From the NCBI GenBank assembly GCA_023404715.1, contig JAEYAR010000179.1, positions 1 to 8,194 on the forward strand: a DNA stretch of 8,194 nucleotides, given 5' to 3'. Below are positions 1-5,698 of the stretch, one piece after another. Position 1 is the stretch's first letter; every line of letters begins with the position of its first letter. The notes beneath the pieces were generated by a model. That model saw only the letters and a program-made list of their open reading frames with translations, was not told the origin of the DNA and did no database searches. A program made the position numbers and the translations under genes. This stretch comes from Bacillota bacterium (GTDB lineage Bacteria > Bacillota > Clostridia > Christensenellales > Aristaeellaceae).

Positions 1-605
1 AGATCTGCCACCGCGTGGGCCACCATGCGGCGGCTGTGCAGGCGGGCCGCTGGACGAACGGACGGGACTTTTGTTTTTGGGATTATCCGCTGATGGAGCT
101 GGCGGGCAAGACGATGGGCATCGTAGGCTACGGGCGCATCGGGCAGGCGACGGCGCAGATCGCCCGCGCATTCGGCATGCGCGTCGTGGCCTATGACGCC
201 TACGCCAAGGCGCCGGAGGTGCTCCCGCTGGAGGACGTGCTGGCGCGCGCCGACGTCCTTTCGCTGCACTGCCCGCTGACGCCGGAGAACACGGGCATGA
301 TCAACGCGGAGACGATCGCTCAAATGAAGGACGGCGTGATCTTAATCAACACGGCGCGCGGACCGCTCATCCAGGAGGACGACCTGCGGAAAGCGCTTTT
401 GAGCGGCAAGGTGTACGCCGCGGCGCTGGATGTTGTCTGCGCCGAGCCTGTTCGCCAGGACAATCCGTTGCTCGGACTGGACAACTGCCTAATCACCCCG
501 CACATCGCCTGGGCGCCCAAGGAAAGCCGGCAGCGACTGATGGATATCGCGATCTCAAACCTGCAGGCCTTTTTACGCGGTGAGCCGGTCAACGTCGTGA
601 ATTGA
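1..605 (+). CDS. D-2-hydroxyacid dehydrogenase, NAD-dependent (5'-truncated by window edge)
   Basis: C-terminal two thirds of a D-isomer-specific 2-hydroxyacid dehydrogenase; the family reduces 2-keto acids such as hydroxypyruvate or glyoxylate with NAD(P)H. The reading frame is open from base 3 and stops with TGA at 603-605, so the start lies outside the window, roughly 110-120 residues upstream by the usual family length of about 315-320. Counting from the GTG at 15, the Rossmann motif GYGRIG is at 38-43. An Asp at 61 ends the second strand, which favours NAD over NADP. The family's catalytic trio is present: Arg115 in NTARG, Glu144 in CAEP and His163 in TPHIAW. The DFCFWDYPL stretch before the Rossmann fold resembles glycerate dehydrogenase/hydroxypyruvate reductase types, but the exact substrate is inference. 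An intrinsic terminator follows 20 bases after the stop, so this is the last gene of its transcript. The GTG at 15 is internal, not the start. Confidence 0.93.
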   Translation, partial: ICHRVGHHAAAVQAGRWTNGRDFCFWDYPLMELAGKTMGIVGYGRIGQATAQIARAFGMRVVAYDAYAKAPEVLPLEDVLARADVLSLHCPLTPENTGMINAETIAQMKDGVILINTARGPLIQEDDLRKALLSGKVYAAALDVVCAEPVRQDNPLLGLDNCLITPHIAWAPKESRQRLMDIAISNLQAFLRGEPVNVVN

Positions 606-624
606 TCCTGTGTAGGGGTGGCTG

Positions 625-657
625 ATGGAGCTTCTTTAAAGGGAGGCTCCATTTTTT
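625..657 (+). terminator. Intrinsic terminator after the dehydrogenase
   Basis: A perfect 7-bp stem, ATGGAGC (625-631) with GCTCCAT (646-652), and a 14-base loop, followed by a run of six T (652-657). It lies 20 bases past the dehydrogenase stop. It separates that gene from the promoter at 689. Confidence 0.85.
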
Positions 658-688
658 AATGCCAGTGCCAGCATTTGATAGGTTCTCA

Positions 689-717
689 TTGACATTATTG
701 GGTCATTAAGTTATAAT
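689..717 (+). promoter_or_regulatory. Perfect-consensus sigma-A promoter for the ribbon-helix-helix gene
   Basis: TTGACA at 689-694 and TATAAT at 712-717 are separated by exactly 17 bases, so both hexamers and the spacing match the housekeeping consensus. Transcription would start near 724, giving a short leader before the TTG start at 751. A promoter this strong normally needs a repressor; see the overlapping inverted repeat. Confidence 0.88.
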
Positions 718-733
718 ATTACTGACCCAATAA
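695..733. promoter_or_regulatory. 11-bp perfect inverted repeat embedded in the promoter (probable operator)
   Basis: TTATTGGGTCA (695-705) and TGACCCAATAA (723-733) are exact reverse complements separated by 17 bases. The left arm fills the first part of the promoter spacer and the right arm covers the expected start site, so the two arms bracket the -10 box. A transcript starting near 724 would lack the left arm, so this should act as DNA, not as an RNA hairpin. The obvious candidate ligand is the ribbon-helix-helix protein encoded 18 bases downstream, acting as an autorepressor; that link is inference. Confidence 0.75.
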
Positions 734-750
734 AGTGAGGTGAATGAAGA

Positions 751-930
751 TTGGGCGATAAAAAAATGGGACGTCCTACAGACAACCCGAAGCATGTCTC
801 TGTTAAATTTATGGCTGACGACGAAACCTTCAGAAAACTGAAGGATTGCAGTGAAAAATTGAAGGTTTCAAGAGCGGAAGTGATCAGGCAGAGCATTCAC
901 AGGTTGCATGACGATCTCGAAACAAAATGA
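751..930 (+). CDS. Small ribbon-helix-helix (CopG/Arc-like) DNA-binding protein, 59 aa
   Basis: Likely a dimeric ribbon-helix-helix transcription factor. The TTG start at 751 is chosen because AGGTGA (738-743) sits 7 bases upstream; an internal ATG at 766 would give a 54-aa protein beginning MGRPTDNPK. After a basic N-terminal arm come a short beta strand with alternating residues (VSVKF, 16-20), a first helix beginning DDETFRKL (23-37), a VSRAEVIR turn (39-46) and a second helix to about residue 56. This is the layout of the fold, and residues of the strand would enter the major groove. Small proteins opening MGRPTDNPK are familiar from Clostridia. The gene is AT-richer than its neighbours, which hints at separate origin. 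It has its own promoter and an inverted repeat that could be its operator, and it is followed by a structured spacer and a broken DUF6809-like gene. Its targets are unknown. Confidence 0.85.
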   Translation: MGDKKMGRPTDNPKHVSVKFMADDETFRKLKDCSEKLKVSRAEVIRQSIHRLHDDLETK

Positions 931-1081
931 AGGAAGCAGTGCCACTCCGACAAAGAACCGACACTACTTCCTCCCGTGCAGTCTCCGAGGGGAGAGCAGC
1001 ATAAATATTATACACTGTGCGGCTACGCCTTGCAAGAGATTGCGTGTTCATAACCCCCGAATCGAAAGGAAGGTCAGTGCA
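931..1081 (+). other. Structured 151-bp spacer between the ribbon-helix-helix gene and the broken gene
   Basis: No convincing gene is seen here, but several potential RNA hairpins are. AGGAAGCAGTG (931-941) pairs with CACTACTTCCT (962-972), 10 of 11 positions, and its stem begins at the base right after the TGA stop. TCTCC (982-986) pairs with GGAGA (991-995) around a GAGG loop. GCAA (1032-1035) pairs with TTGC (1040-1043) around a GAGA (GNRA) tetraloop. None is followed by a T-run, so these are not terminators. The stretch ends with a strong ribosome site (AGGAAGG, 1067-1073). It could be a cis-acting leader, an RNA-processing or stability element, or simply a spacer. Folding and conservation have not been tested. 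Confidence 0.4.
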
Positions 1082-1271
1082 ATGAAAATAATAATTTCAA
1101 AGCTTTACGACGGTGAGATTTTTCCCTCCGAACAAATTGTGTCAAACGACCCGAGGTACTGGCCCATGATCCGTAATATAAGCCGGGAGCGTGAGCTTCT
1201 AAAGGCAAGGGATGCTACTCATGTACGAAATTTGGAACGGGCAAACGGAAATCGGACCTAACGATTTCTGA
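1082..1271 (+). pseudogene. DUF6809-like small protein, broken by internal deletion and frameshift
   Basis: From ATG 1082, with AGGAAGG 8 bases upstream, the frame reads MKIIISKLYDGEIFPSEQIV and then SNDPRYWPMIRNISRERELL. This resembles the N-terminal half of small Firmicutes proteins of about 90 aa that I recognise as DUF6809-like. After about residue 41 the frame loses family character and stops at TAA 1259-1261 (59 aa). In the next frame, from 1203, it reads RQGMLLMYEIWNGQTEIGP and on to TGA 1269-1271. That resembles the family C-terminus, which ends in a GxxLMxEVxTG-like segment. The simplest reading is loss of about 25-30 middle codons with a frameshift at about 1190-1205. The family function is unknown to me. 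The family name is from memory and needs a profile search. A short 59-aa product could still be made. Confidence 0.6.
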
Positions 1272-1310
1272 TAGCGTTTGCGGCGCTGCAATCTGTGACA
1301 AATCTATGCG

Positions 1311-1357
1311 AAACCGGCGTCGTTAGAAGCTTTACGCTTCTGACGGCGACGGTTTTT
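1311..1357 (+). terminator. Strong intrinsic terminator closing the mini-cassette
   Basis: A long hairpin with arms 1311-1330 (AAACCGGCGTC to TAGAAGC) and 1336-1355 (GCTTCTGACGG to CGGTTT). It has a TTTAC loop, one G-A mismatch and two wobble pairs, and runs into TTTTT (1353-1357). The T-run is on the plus strand. The minus strand has only TTT after the stem, so it would stop transcripts of the converging kinase operon less efficiently. Confidence 0.8.
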
Positions 1358-1371
1358 AGATTGTGCTTATC

Positions 1372-1390
1372 GGGTAAGCAAGGCTTACCC
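1372..1390. repeat. 8-bp perfect hairpin overlapping the kinase stop codon
   Basis: GGGTAAGC (1372-1379) and GCTTACCC (1383-1390) are perfect reverse complements with a 3-base loop. The right arm contains the kinase stop codon on the minus strand. No T-run follows on either strand, so this is at most an mRNA 3'-end hairpin working together with the larger one at 1311-1357. No other minus-strand terminator is evident for the kinase operon. Confidence 0.5.
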
Positions 1391-3076
1391 CGCCGGGATG
1401 CGCAGCAGCATCCGCGTATCGCCCGGGGATGAACGGATGCTCAAGCCGCAGCGCTCGCCGTAGGCGAGGCGAAGCCGTCTGTGAATATTGTAGAGGCCGA
1501 AGGACTGTAGGCCCTCGCGCGAAATGGACTCATCGAAGTCCATCGCAAGCGCACGGTTGATCTCCGCGAGACGAGCGGGAGGGATGCCGCCCCCGTTATC
1601 GTGCACCTCGATGAGCACGGATTTGCCCTCGCGATAGGCGCGGATGCGAACGATGCCGCCGGTGGGTACGCAGGAGAGGCCGTGCTGGAGCGCGTTCTCG
1701 ACCAGCGGCTGGATGCTCATACGCAGGCAGGGGATGGCGCGCAATTCGGCAGGGATGTCGATGGGATGCGCAAAGCGGTACTGATAGCGGATATCGGAGA
1801 TGAGAAGGTATTGCTCGATGGCGCGCACCTCGTCGGCGAGCGTGACGGCGTCTCCGCCGCTGATCGCATACCTGAGCAGGCCGGACATGGCCGTGGCGAT
1901 GGAGGCGACGTCGTCCGCGCCGTGCAGGAGCGCGAGCGCGCGCATGCACTGCATGGTGTTGAAGAGAAAATGCGGGTTGATTTGGCTTTGCAGCGCGAAT
2001 AGCTCCGCCTCGCTTTGACGGTAGCGCGATTCGATCAACTCGCTCTTCGCGCGCAGAGAGGCCTCGTGGGCGCGCTCCAGCGCGTCGATCATATCGTTGG
2101 CGCCGGCGACGATGACGTCCAACTCGTCGATGCAAAGCGGCGTTAGCCGGCGTGCTTTTCCGTCGGCGCACAGCGCGGCCATTTCGCGCGAGAGCTTGCG
2201 GGTGGGCTTCACGAGGCGTCGCTGCATGACGAAAAGCAACAGCAAGGTGACCGCGAGGAAGAGCGCCGCGTCGACGGTTAATATCATCAAGAAGAAATTG
2301 CTGCTGAAGAACGGCGCTTGCCCCAGGCGCGCGCTGAGCCGAAGGCCTGTCTCGCCAATTTCGCGCACGGCGGAAAAGGGGAGCGACTCCCCCTTGGGAT
2401 CGCCTGCCTGAACGACGGCCGCGCCCGAGGCTTCGCTGAGCGTGCAGGCGTAGCTACGCTGCAGCAGGCTCAGATCGATCATGTCCGCCAGAGAGCGCAT
2501 GCTGCAGGCGAGAATGGCCGTGCCCAACCGGCGGGACGACCAGCCGCGCACGTCGGTCTCGTAGAGCGGGATGACGTAGGCGAACATCGGGTCGTGCTGC
2601 GAGGCGTAATCCGGAAAGAAGAAGTACGTCCGCTCGGCGGCGGGGGCGGCATAGTCGTACAGCGGCGCGATGAGGTCGACCAGGGAGACGCCCAGCGCCG
2701 ATACGTAGCTGCGGCCTACGCCGCGGGTGTTGACCAGGATGACGTCCTGCACGGCATCCACGGATTCGCTGATGGTGCGGGCCATGTTGAAAGCGGTGGC
2801 GAGCTCGTCGTCGTCGACGAGCGTTCCGGGGTGCAGCTCCGCCGCGTGAGCGAGCACGGACTGCACCTGCATGAAACTGCCCACCGCGCTCAGACGCGCG
2901 TGCATCTTTAGCAGCGACTGCGCCCGACGTTCGAGCGTTTCATCCAAGAGCGCCTGCGTATCCTGCTCCAGATAAGCGTTGTACGAGCGCAGCAGTACGA
3001 ACTGCGCGGCAAAGAATAGGACGAAGCTTATGAGCGAGGCCGCGAGGATATGCCGCGTGAGGCTGTTTTTCCTCAT
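1385..3076 (-). CDS. YesM-type sensor histidine kinase (563 aa)
   Basis: Membrane sensor kinase expected to phosphorylate the regulator encoded just upstream. The start is ATG at 3076, preceded by AGAGGAAG and overlapping the regulator's stop as ATGA, which suggests coupled translation. A 34-residue longer reading frame exists, but it lies inside the regulator and is arginine-rich shadow sequence. Order of parts: transmembrane segment about 9-31; extracellular sensing domain about 32-259, of Cache-like size but with no identifiable ligand; second transmembrane segment about 260-284; HAMP-like linker about 285-337. The His_kinase domain follows, with the H-box QINPHFLFN (phosphoacceptor His369). 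The catalytic domain has N-box QPLVENALQHG (Asn461), G1 DNGGGIP (493-499) and GLYNIHRRL (527-535). All key residues are present. YesM-type kinases commonly sit beside ABC importers for extracellular nutrients, which fits the divergent operon here. Confidence 0.95.
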   Translation of the reverse strand: MRKNSLTRHILAASLISFVLFFAAQFVLLRSYNAYLEQDTQALLDETLERRAQSLLKMHARLSAVGSFMQVQSVLAHAAELHPGTLVDDDELATAFNMARTISESVDAVQDVILVNTRGVGRSYVSALGVSLVDLIAPLYDYAAPAAERTYFFFPDYASQHDPMFAYVIPLYETDVRGWSSRRLGTAILACSMRSLADMIDLSLLQRSYACTLSEASGAAVVQAGDPKGESLPFSAVREIGETGLRLSARLGQAPFFSSNFFLMILTVDAALFLAVTLLLLFVMQRRLVKPTRKLSREMAALCADGKARRLTPLCIDELDVIVAGANDMIDALERAHEASLRAKSELIESRYRQSEAELFALQSQINPHFLFNTMQCMRALALLHGADDVASIATAMSGLLRYAISGGDAVTLADEVRAIEQYLLISDIRYQYRFAHPIDIPAELRAIPCLRMSIQPLVENALQHGLSCVPTGGIVRIRAYREGKSVLIEVHDNGGGIPPARLAEINRALAMDFDESISREGLQSFGLYNIHRRLRLAYGERCGLSIRSSPGDTRMLLRIPAG

Positions 3077-3810
3077 GGCCGCTTCCTCTCGGCTGCCGAC
3101 CGGCGGTAGGCGGCGGGGGTGACGTGCATGTGTTTGCGAAAGACCTTGGTCAGATAGACCCCGTCGCTCAGGCCGCACTGCTGCGCGATGGCATCCAAGT
3201 TCAGTTGGGTGGTTCGCAAAAGTTCACAGCACTTTTTCACGCGCACGTCGGTCAGATATTGCACGAAGGACAACCCCGTCTGCCGTTTAAAGAGCGTGCA
3301 AAGGTAATTGCGGTTGTATCCGAACGCGGCTGCGACGTCCTCAAGCAGCAGCTTGCCCCCCGCGCGGCAGCGGACGTATTGCAGCAGAGATTCGAAATGC
3401 GCATCGTTGGGGCTGATATGGCCGGGGGCGCCCTCCGCATTGAGGCGCGCTTCCAGCTTTTGCAGCGCCTCGTGCACGCAGGCAGGATCGAGCGGTTTGA
3501 GCCAGTAGTCCTCGACGGGCAGGTGCAGCGCGCGGCGGGTATAGTCGAAGTCGGAAAAGCCGCTCAAGATGACGAAGCGGCTTTGGGCGCCCCGGCGCAG
3601 GCATTGTTCGATGAAAGCAAACCCGTCCATGACCGGCATGCGGATATCCACGACGATCATGTCAGGTCGCAGACGTAGGACCTCTTCCAGCGCCTGCGCC
3701 GGATCAGACAGGTAGGCGACGACCTGAAAATGATAGCGCTGCCAATCTACGCTGTTCATCGCATCCACGACGACCCAGGGCTCGTCATCCACGAAGACCA
3801 CCGAATACAT
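3073..3810 (-). CDS. YesN-type response regulator, receiver plus AraC-family DNA-binding domain (245 aa)
   Basis: Cytoplasmic transcription factor, the presumed partner of the downstream kinase. The receiver domain (about 1-122) has the acidic pair Asp8-Asp9, phosphoacceptor Asp55 in IVVDIRMP, Ser83 in ILSG and Lys105 in WLKPL. All conserved receiver positions are therefore present and it should be phosphorylatable. The C-terminal part (about 137-238) is a double helix-turn-helix of AraC type, with AAAFGYNRNYLCTLFKRQTG in the first unit and IAQQCGLSDGVYLTKVFRK in the second. Many YesN-like regulators are far longer; this one is near the minimal receiver-plus-AraC size. The start ATG at 3810 has a near-perfect AAGGAGGG (3817-3824 on the complement). 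Its gene is divergent from the importer operon and shares a control region carrying repeated TTCGACA motifs, so it likely activates the importer and may regulate itself. Confidence 0.95.
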   Translation of the reverse strand: MYSVVFVDDEPWVVVDAMNSVDWQRYHFQVVAYLSDPAQALEEVLRLRPDMIVVDIRMPVMDGFAFIEQCLRRGAQSRFVILSGFSDFDYTRRALHLPVEDYWLKPLDPACVHEALQKLEARLNAEGAPGHISPNDAHFESLLQYVRCRAGGKLLLEDVAAAFGYNRNYLCTLFKRQTGLSFVQYLTDVRVKKCCELLRTTQLNLDAIAQQCGLSDGVYLTKVFRKHMHVTPAAYRRSAAERKRP

Positions 3811-3848
3811 GCCGATCCCTCCTTATATAGAGGTTTCATTTATGCTTT

Positions 3849-3876
3849 ATTATAACGACAAAATTCGACATGTCTA
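3849..3876 (-). promoter_or_regulatory. Promoter of the response regulator/kinase operon
   Basis: On the minus strand, TAGACA (3876-3871; five of six consensus bases) and TATAAT (3854-3849; perfect) are 16 bases apart. Transcription would start near 3842, leaving a leader of about 30 bases before ATG 3810. A TTCGACA motif (3864-3870) lies inside the spacer, a position where a bound protein would tend to block the promoter. Confidence 0.65.
3856..3870. promoter_or_regulatory. CGACA/TTCGACA motifs inside the regulator promoter
   Basis: CGACA occurs at 3856-3860 and again within TTCGACA at 3864-3870, a spacing of exactly 10 bases (one helical turn). Both copies lie between the -35 and -10 of the minus-strand promoter. 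The longer copy is identical to the motif in front of the importer promoter. A role as an autoregulatory site for the AraC-type regulator is inference. Confidence 0.45.
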
Positions 3877-3912
3877 CCATGTATTTGCCTGATACACAGG
3901 TGAATCTGAACA

Positions 3913-3940
3913 TTTGACAAGAACTGTCGAAGATTCGACA
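3913..3940. promoter_or_regulatory. Probable activator site: TTYGACA direct repeat with a 16-bp palindrome
   Basis: TTTGACA (3913-3919) and TTCGACA (3934-3940) are direct repeats with starts 21 bases apart, two helical turns. Between them TGTCGAA (3925-3931) forms a perfect 7-bp inverted repeat with TTCGACA across a 2-base gap. The right end abuts the -35 box at 3941. Relative to a start near 3977, the two direct-repeat copies are centred at about -40 and -61, where AraC-family activators typically bind. That the neighbouring regulator binds here is inferred from position and motif sharing. Confidence 0.6.
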
Positions 3941-3970
3941 TTGTGAAAGGGCGCTGCCTGTATTTATAAT
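3941..3970 (+). promoter_or_regulatory. Promoter of the ABC importer operon
   Basis: A perfect TATAAT (3965-3970) is preceded, with an 18-base spacer, by a poor -35 TTGTGA (3941-3946, four of six). The weak -35 and long spacer are typical of activator-dependent promoters, and the candidate activator site lies directly upstream. The leader (about 3977-4028) has a small GGCG/CGCC hairpin (3984-3998) before the ribosome site AAAGGAGG (4012-4019). Confidence 0.65.
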
Positions 3971-4028
3971 GAGTGCACAACAAGGCGGTAGATACGCCGA
4001 CAAAGAAAAACAAAGGAGGCTTTCGACT

Positions 4029-5636
4029 GTGAAAAAAATGCTTACTATCCTGACGGCGCTTTGCCTGCTCGTGGGCGCGATGCCTGCGGCCCTGGCGGTG
4101 GGCGACGTGAACCAGGGCGGCCGGCTGACGGTGGGAGAGTACATTCTGGATACCCAGATGGCCAACAAAAATCCCTACGTAACCACGGGCACCTGGAACA
4201 GCAACCTGCGCACGCTTGTGTACGACGCGCTCGTCTACTTTAACCCGGTCTCCGGCGAGACGATGCCCTCGTTGGCCGAATCGTGGAGCTGGAATGCGGA
4301 CTACACCACGCTGACTTTCAAATTGCGCGAGGGGGTGCAGTGGCACGACGGCGAAGCATTCGATGCGGACGACGTGGTCTTCACCTACAACATGATCAAG
4401 GATACGACGTTGGACAACTACGGCCTGTGGAACCGCTTTGAGAGCGTGACGGGCAGCGGCGGAGAGGTCACCGTCGCCTGTAAGGAGGCGTTCCCGTCCC
4501 TGCTCTCATACATCGCAGAGCTCTACATCGTGCCCGAGCATATCTGGAGCCAGGCGGGCAACGTAGCGGAATACCTGAACGAACAGCCTGTCGGCACGGG
4601 CGCATTTATCTGGCGCAAGTACACCACGGGCACGGACATCCAGTTTGACGCGAACAAGTCCTACTGGAACGGCGCGCCGAACGTGGACGAGATCATCGTT
4701 CAGATGTATAACTCCTCCCCGAACCTGTCGCTGGCGTTGCTCAAGGGCGAGGTGGATATGACGTTCGGCACGATCACGATGTCGAACATCCCCGAGCTTT
4801 TGACAAAGGAAAACGCGCAGATGCAGATCTTTGCGGGCCTTGCCAACTGGGTCGTCAGCTTCAACTTTGAAAACGAGTTATTTAGCGACGTGGCGGTTCG
4901 CAAGGCGATGTGCATGGCGATCGACCAGCAATCGCTCATCACCAAGGCCGAGTACGACGGCGTGTTCCCGGTCAACATGGCGTGGCTGCCGGACCTGTTC
5001 GGCGATATGGTTAACGAGGAGGCCAACGCAATCCTGACCTATGACCCGGAGGGCGCGAAGGCCGTGCTAGAGGAAGCGGGGTACACCCTGGGCGACGACG
5101 GCGTCTATCAAAAGGACGGCAAGCGACTTTCCTTTACCTATCACAACGCATCCGGTGCGCCCGCGCAGCAAATGGAGGCCGGCATGATTCAACAGTGGCT
5201 GCTCAATATCGGCATCGAGATCATCCCGAAGCTAGCCACCTGGGCGGAGCTGGCTACACTGCGACAGAACGGCAAATACGACCTGCTGCAAAACAGCTAC
5301 GCGTTCCCGGCTGATCCGTATGCGGCGCTCAACTCTTGCTTCCATTCGTCCATGACCGCGCCCAGCGGCGAGGCCGCGCCGGGGCTTAACCACTTTCGTT
5401 ACCGCAACGAGGAGCTGGATGCGATCCTGGACGAGGTGGCGACAGAAACCGACGAGACGCGGCAGAAGGCGCTGTACGATCAGGCGCAGGATATCATCGC
5501 CAATGACTACGTGGGCCTGCCGATGTACAACCAAGGCGATCATATCCCCTACTACGACGGCAACCGCATCGCCGGCTGGCGCACGGATGTGCCGGTCAAG
5601 AGTGTACTCTCGCTGATCAGCGTGTATTGTCTGTAA
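4029..5636 (+). CDS. Family 5 (peptide/nickel-type) extracellular solute-binding protein, 535 aa
   Basis: Ligand-binding component of the importer encoded downstream. The start is taken as GTG 4029, because AAAGGAGG lies 9 bases upstream and a clean signal peptide follows. An in-frame ATG at 3969 overlaps the promoter -10 box and is unlikely. Residues 1-23 form a signal peptide (basic MKK, hydrophobic LTALCLLVGA core, ALA cleavage site before Val24). No lipobox is evident: the only Cys, at 12, is followed by hydrophobic residues and preceded by Leu, so lipidation is unlikely. The family hallmark GVQWHDGEAFDADDVVFTY is at 102-120. Overall length is normal for the SBP_bac_5 family. Family members bind di- and oligopeptides, nickel, or plant oligosaccharides; the sequence does not tell which. 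A stable hairpin follows the gene and may set the binding protein in excess of the permeases. Confidence 0.94.
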   Translation: MKKMLTILTALCLLVGAMPAALAVGDVNQGGRLTVGEYILDTQMANKNPYVTTGTWNSNLRTLVYDALVYFNPVSGETMPSLAESWSWNADYTTLTFKLREGVQWHDGEAFDADDVVFTYNMIKDTTLDNYGLWNRFESVTGSGGEVTVACKEAFPSLLSYIAELYIVPEHIWSQAGNVAEYLNEQPVGTGAFIWRKYTTGTDIQFDANKSYWNGAPNVDEIIVQMYNSSPNLSLALLKGEVDMTFGTITMSNIPELLTKENAQMQIFAGLANWVVSFNFENELFSDVAVRKAMCMAIDQQSLITKAEYDGVFPVNMAWLPDLFGDMVNEEANAILTYDPEGAKAVLEEAGYTLGDDGVYQKDGKRLSFTYHNASGAPAQQMEAGMIQQWLLNIGIEIIPKLATWAELATLRQNGKYDLLQNSYAFPADPYAALNSCFHSSMTAPSGEAAPGLNHFRYRNEELDAILDEVATETDETRQKALYDQAQDIIANDYVGLPMYNQGDHIPYYDGNRIAGWRTDVPVKSVLSLISVYCL

Positions 5637-5644
5637 GGTTCCTT

Positions 5645-5682
5645 GGAGCGGCGCGGCAGCGATGCCGCCCGCTCCTGTTTTA
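5645..5682 (+). terminator. GC-rich hairpin between binding protein and permeases (attenuator or mRNA stabiliser)
   Basis: GGAGCGG (5645-5651) pairs with CCGCTCC (5669-5675), and GCGGCA (5653-5658) pairs with TGCCGC (5663-5668). This makes 13 base pairs interrupted by one bulged C (5652), capped by a GCGA (GNRA) tetraloop. TGTTTTA follows, so only four T in a row. It probably acts as a partial terminator or as a 3' protector of the binding-protein message, not as a full stop, because the permeases continue 24 bases later with no separate promoter seen. Confidence 0.65.
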
Positions 5683-5698
5683 GACGTAAAGGCGGTCG

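Noticed and set aside
931..1053. Forty in-frame codons after the ribbon-helix-helix TGA, suggesting stop readthrough or a recoded codon
   Set aside because: An open run of this length is not rare by chance, the adjacent frame is open too, and the region folds as hairpins. The upstream protein already has full length for its fold.
908..1261. A 117-aa open frame starting at ATG 908 and in frame with the DUF6809-like start
   Set aside because: The first 58 residues overlap the ribbon-helix-helix gene and have no ribosome site or family character. ATG 1082 has a strong ribosome site and begins the recognisable protein.
3074..3178. Kinase start 34 residues further upstream
   Set aside because: That stretch lies inside the regulator coding region and is Arg/Pro-rich. 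ATG 3076 has a ribosome site, the ATGA overlap and the expected short N-terminus before the first membrane segment.
1601..3678. Long open frames on the plus strand opposite the kinase and regulator (for example 1601-2002, 2318-2911, 3124-3678)
   Set aside because: They mirror GC-rich coding sequence with all conserved kinase and receiver motifs on the minus strand, and they lack ribosome sites and family motifs.
3914..3942. TTGACA at 3914-3919 as the -35 of the importer promoter
   Set aside because: Seventeen bases downstream there is only GACATT, a poor -10. The hexamer is better explained as one arm of the TTYGACA direct repeat.
3945..3960. A catabolite-repression (cre)-like stretch TGAAAGGGCGCTGCC in the importer promoter spacer
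   Set aside because: It matches the cre pattern only with an insertion and lacks the symmetric second half.
3969..4028. Binding-protein start at ATG 3969
   Set aside because: It overlaps the -10 box and would put a charged 20-residue extension before the signal peptide. GTG 4029 has AAAGGAGG at good spacing.
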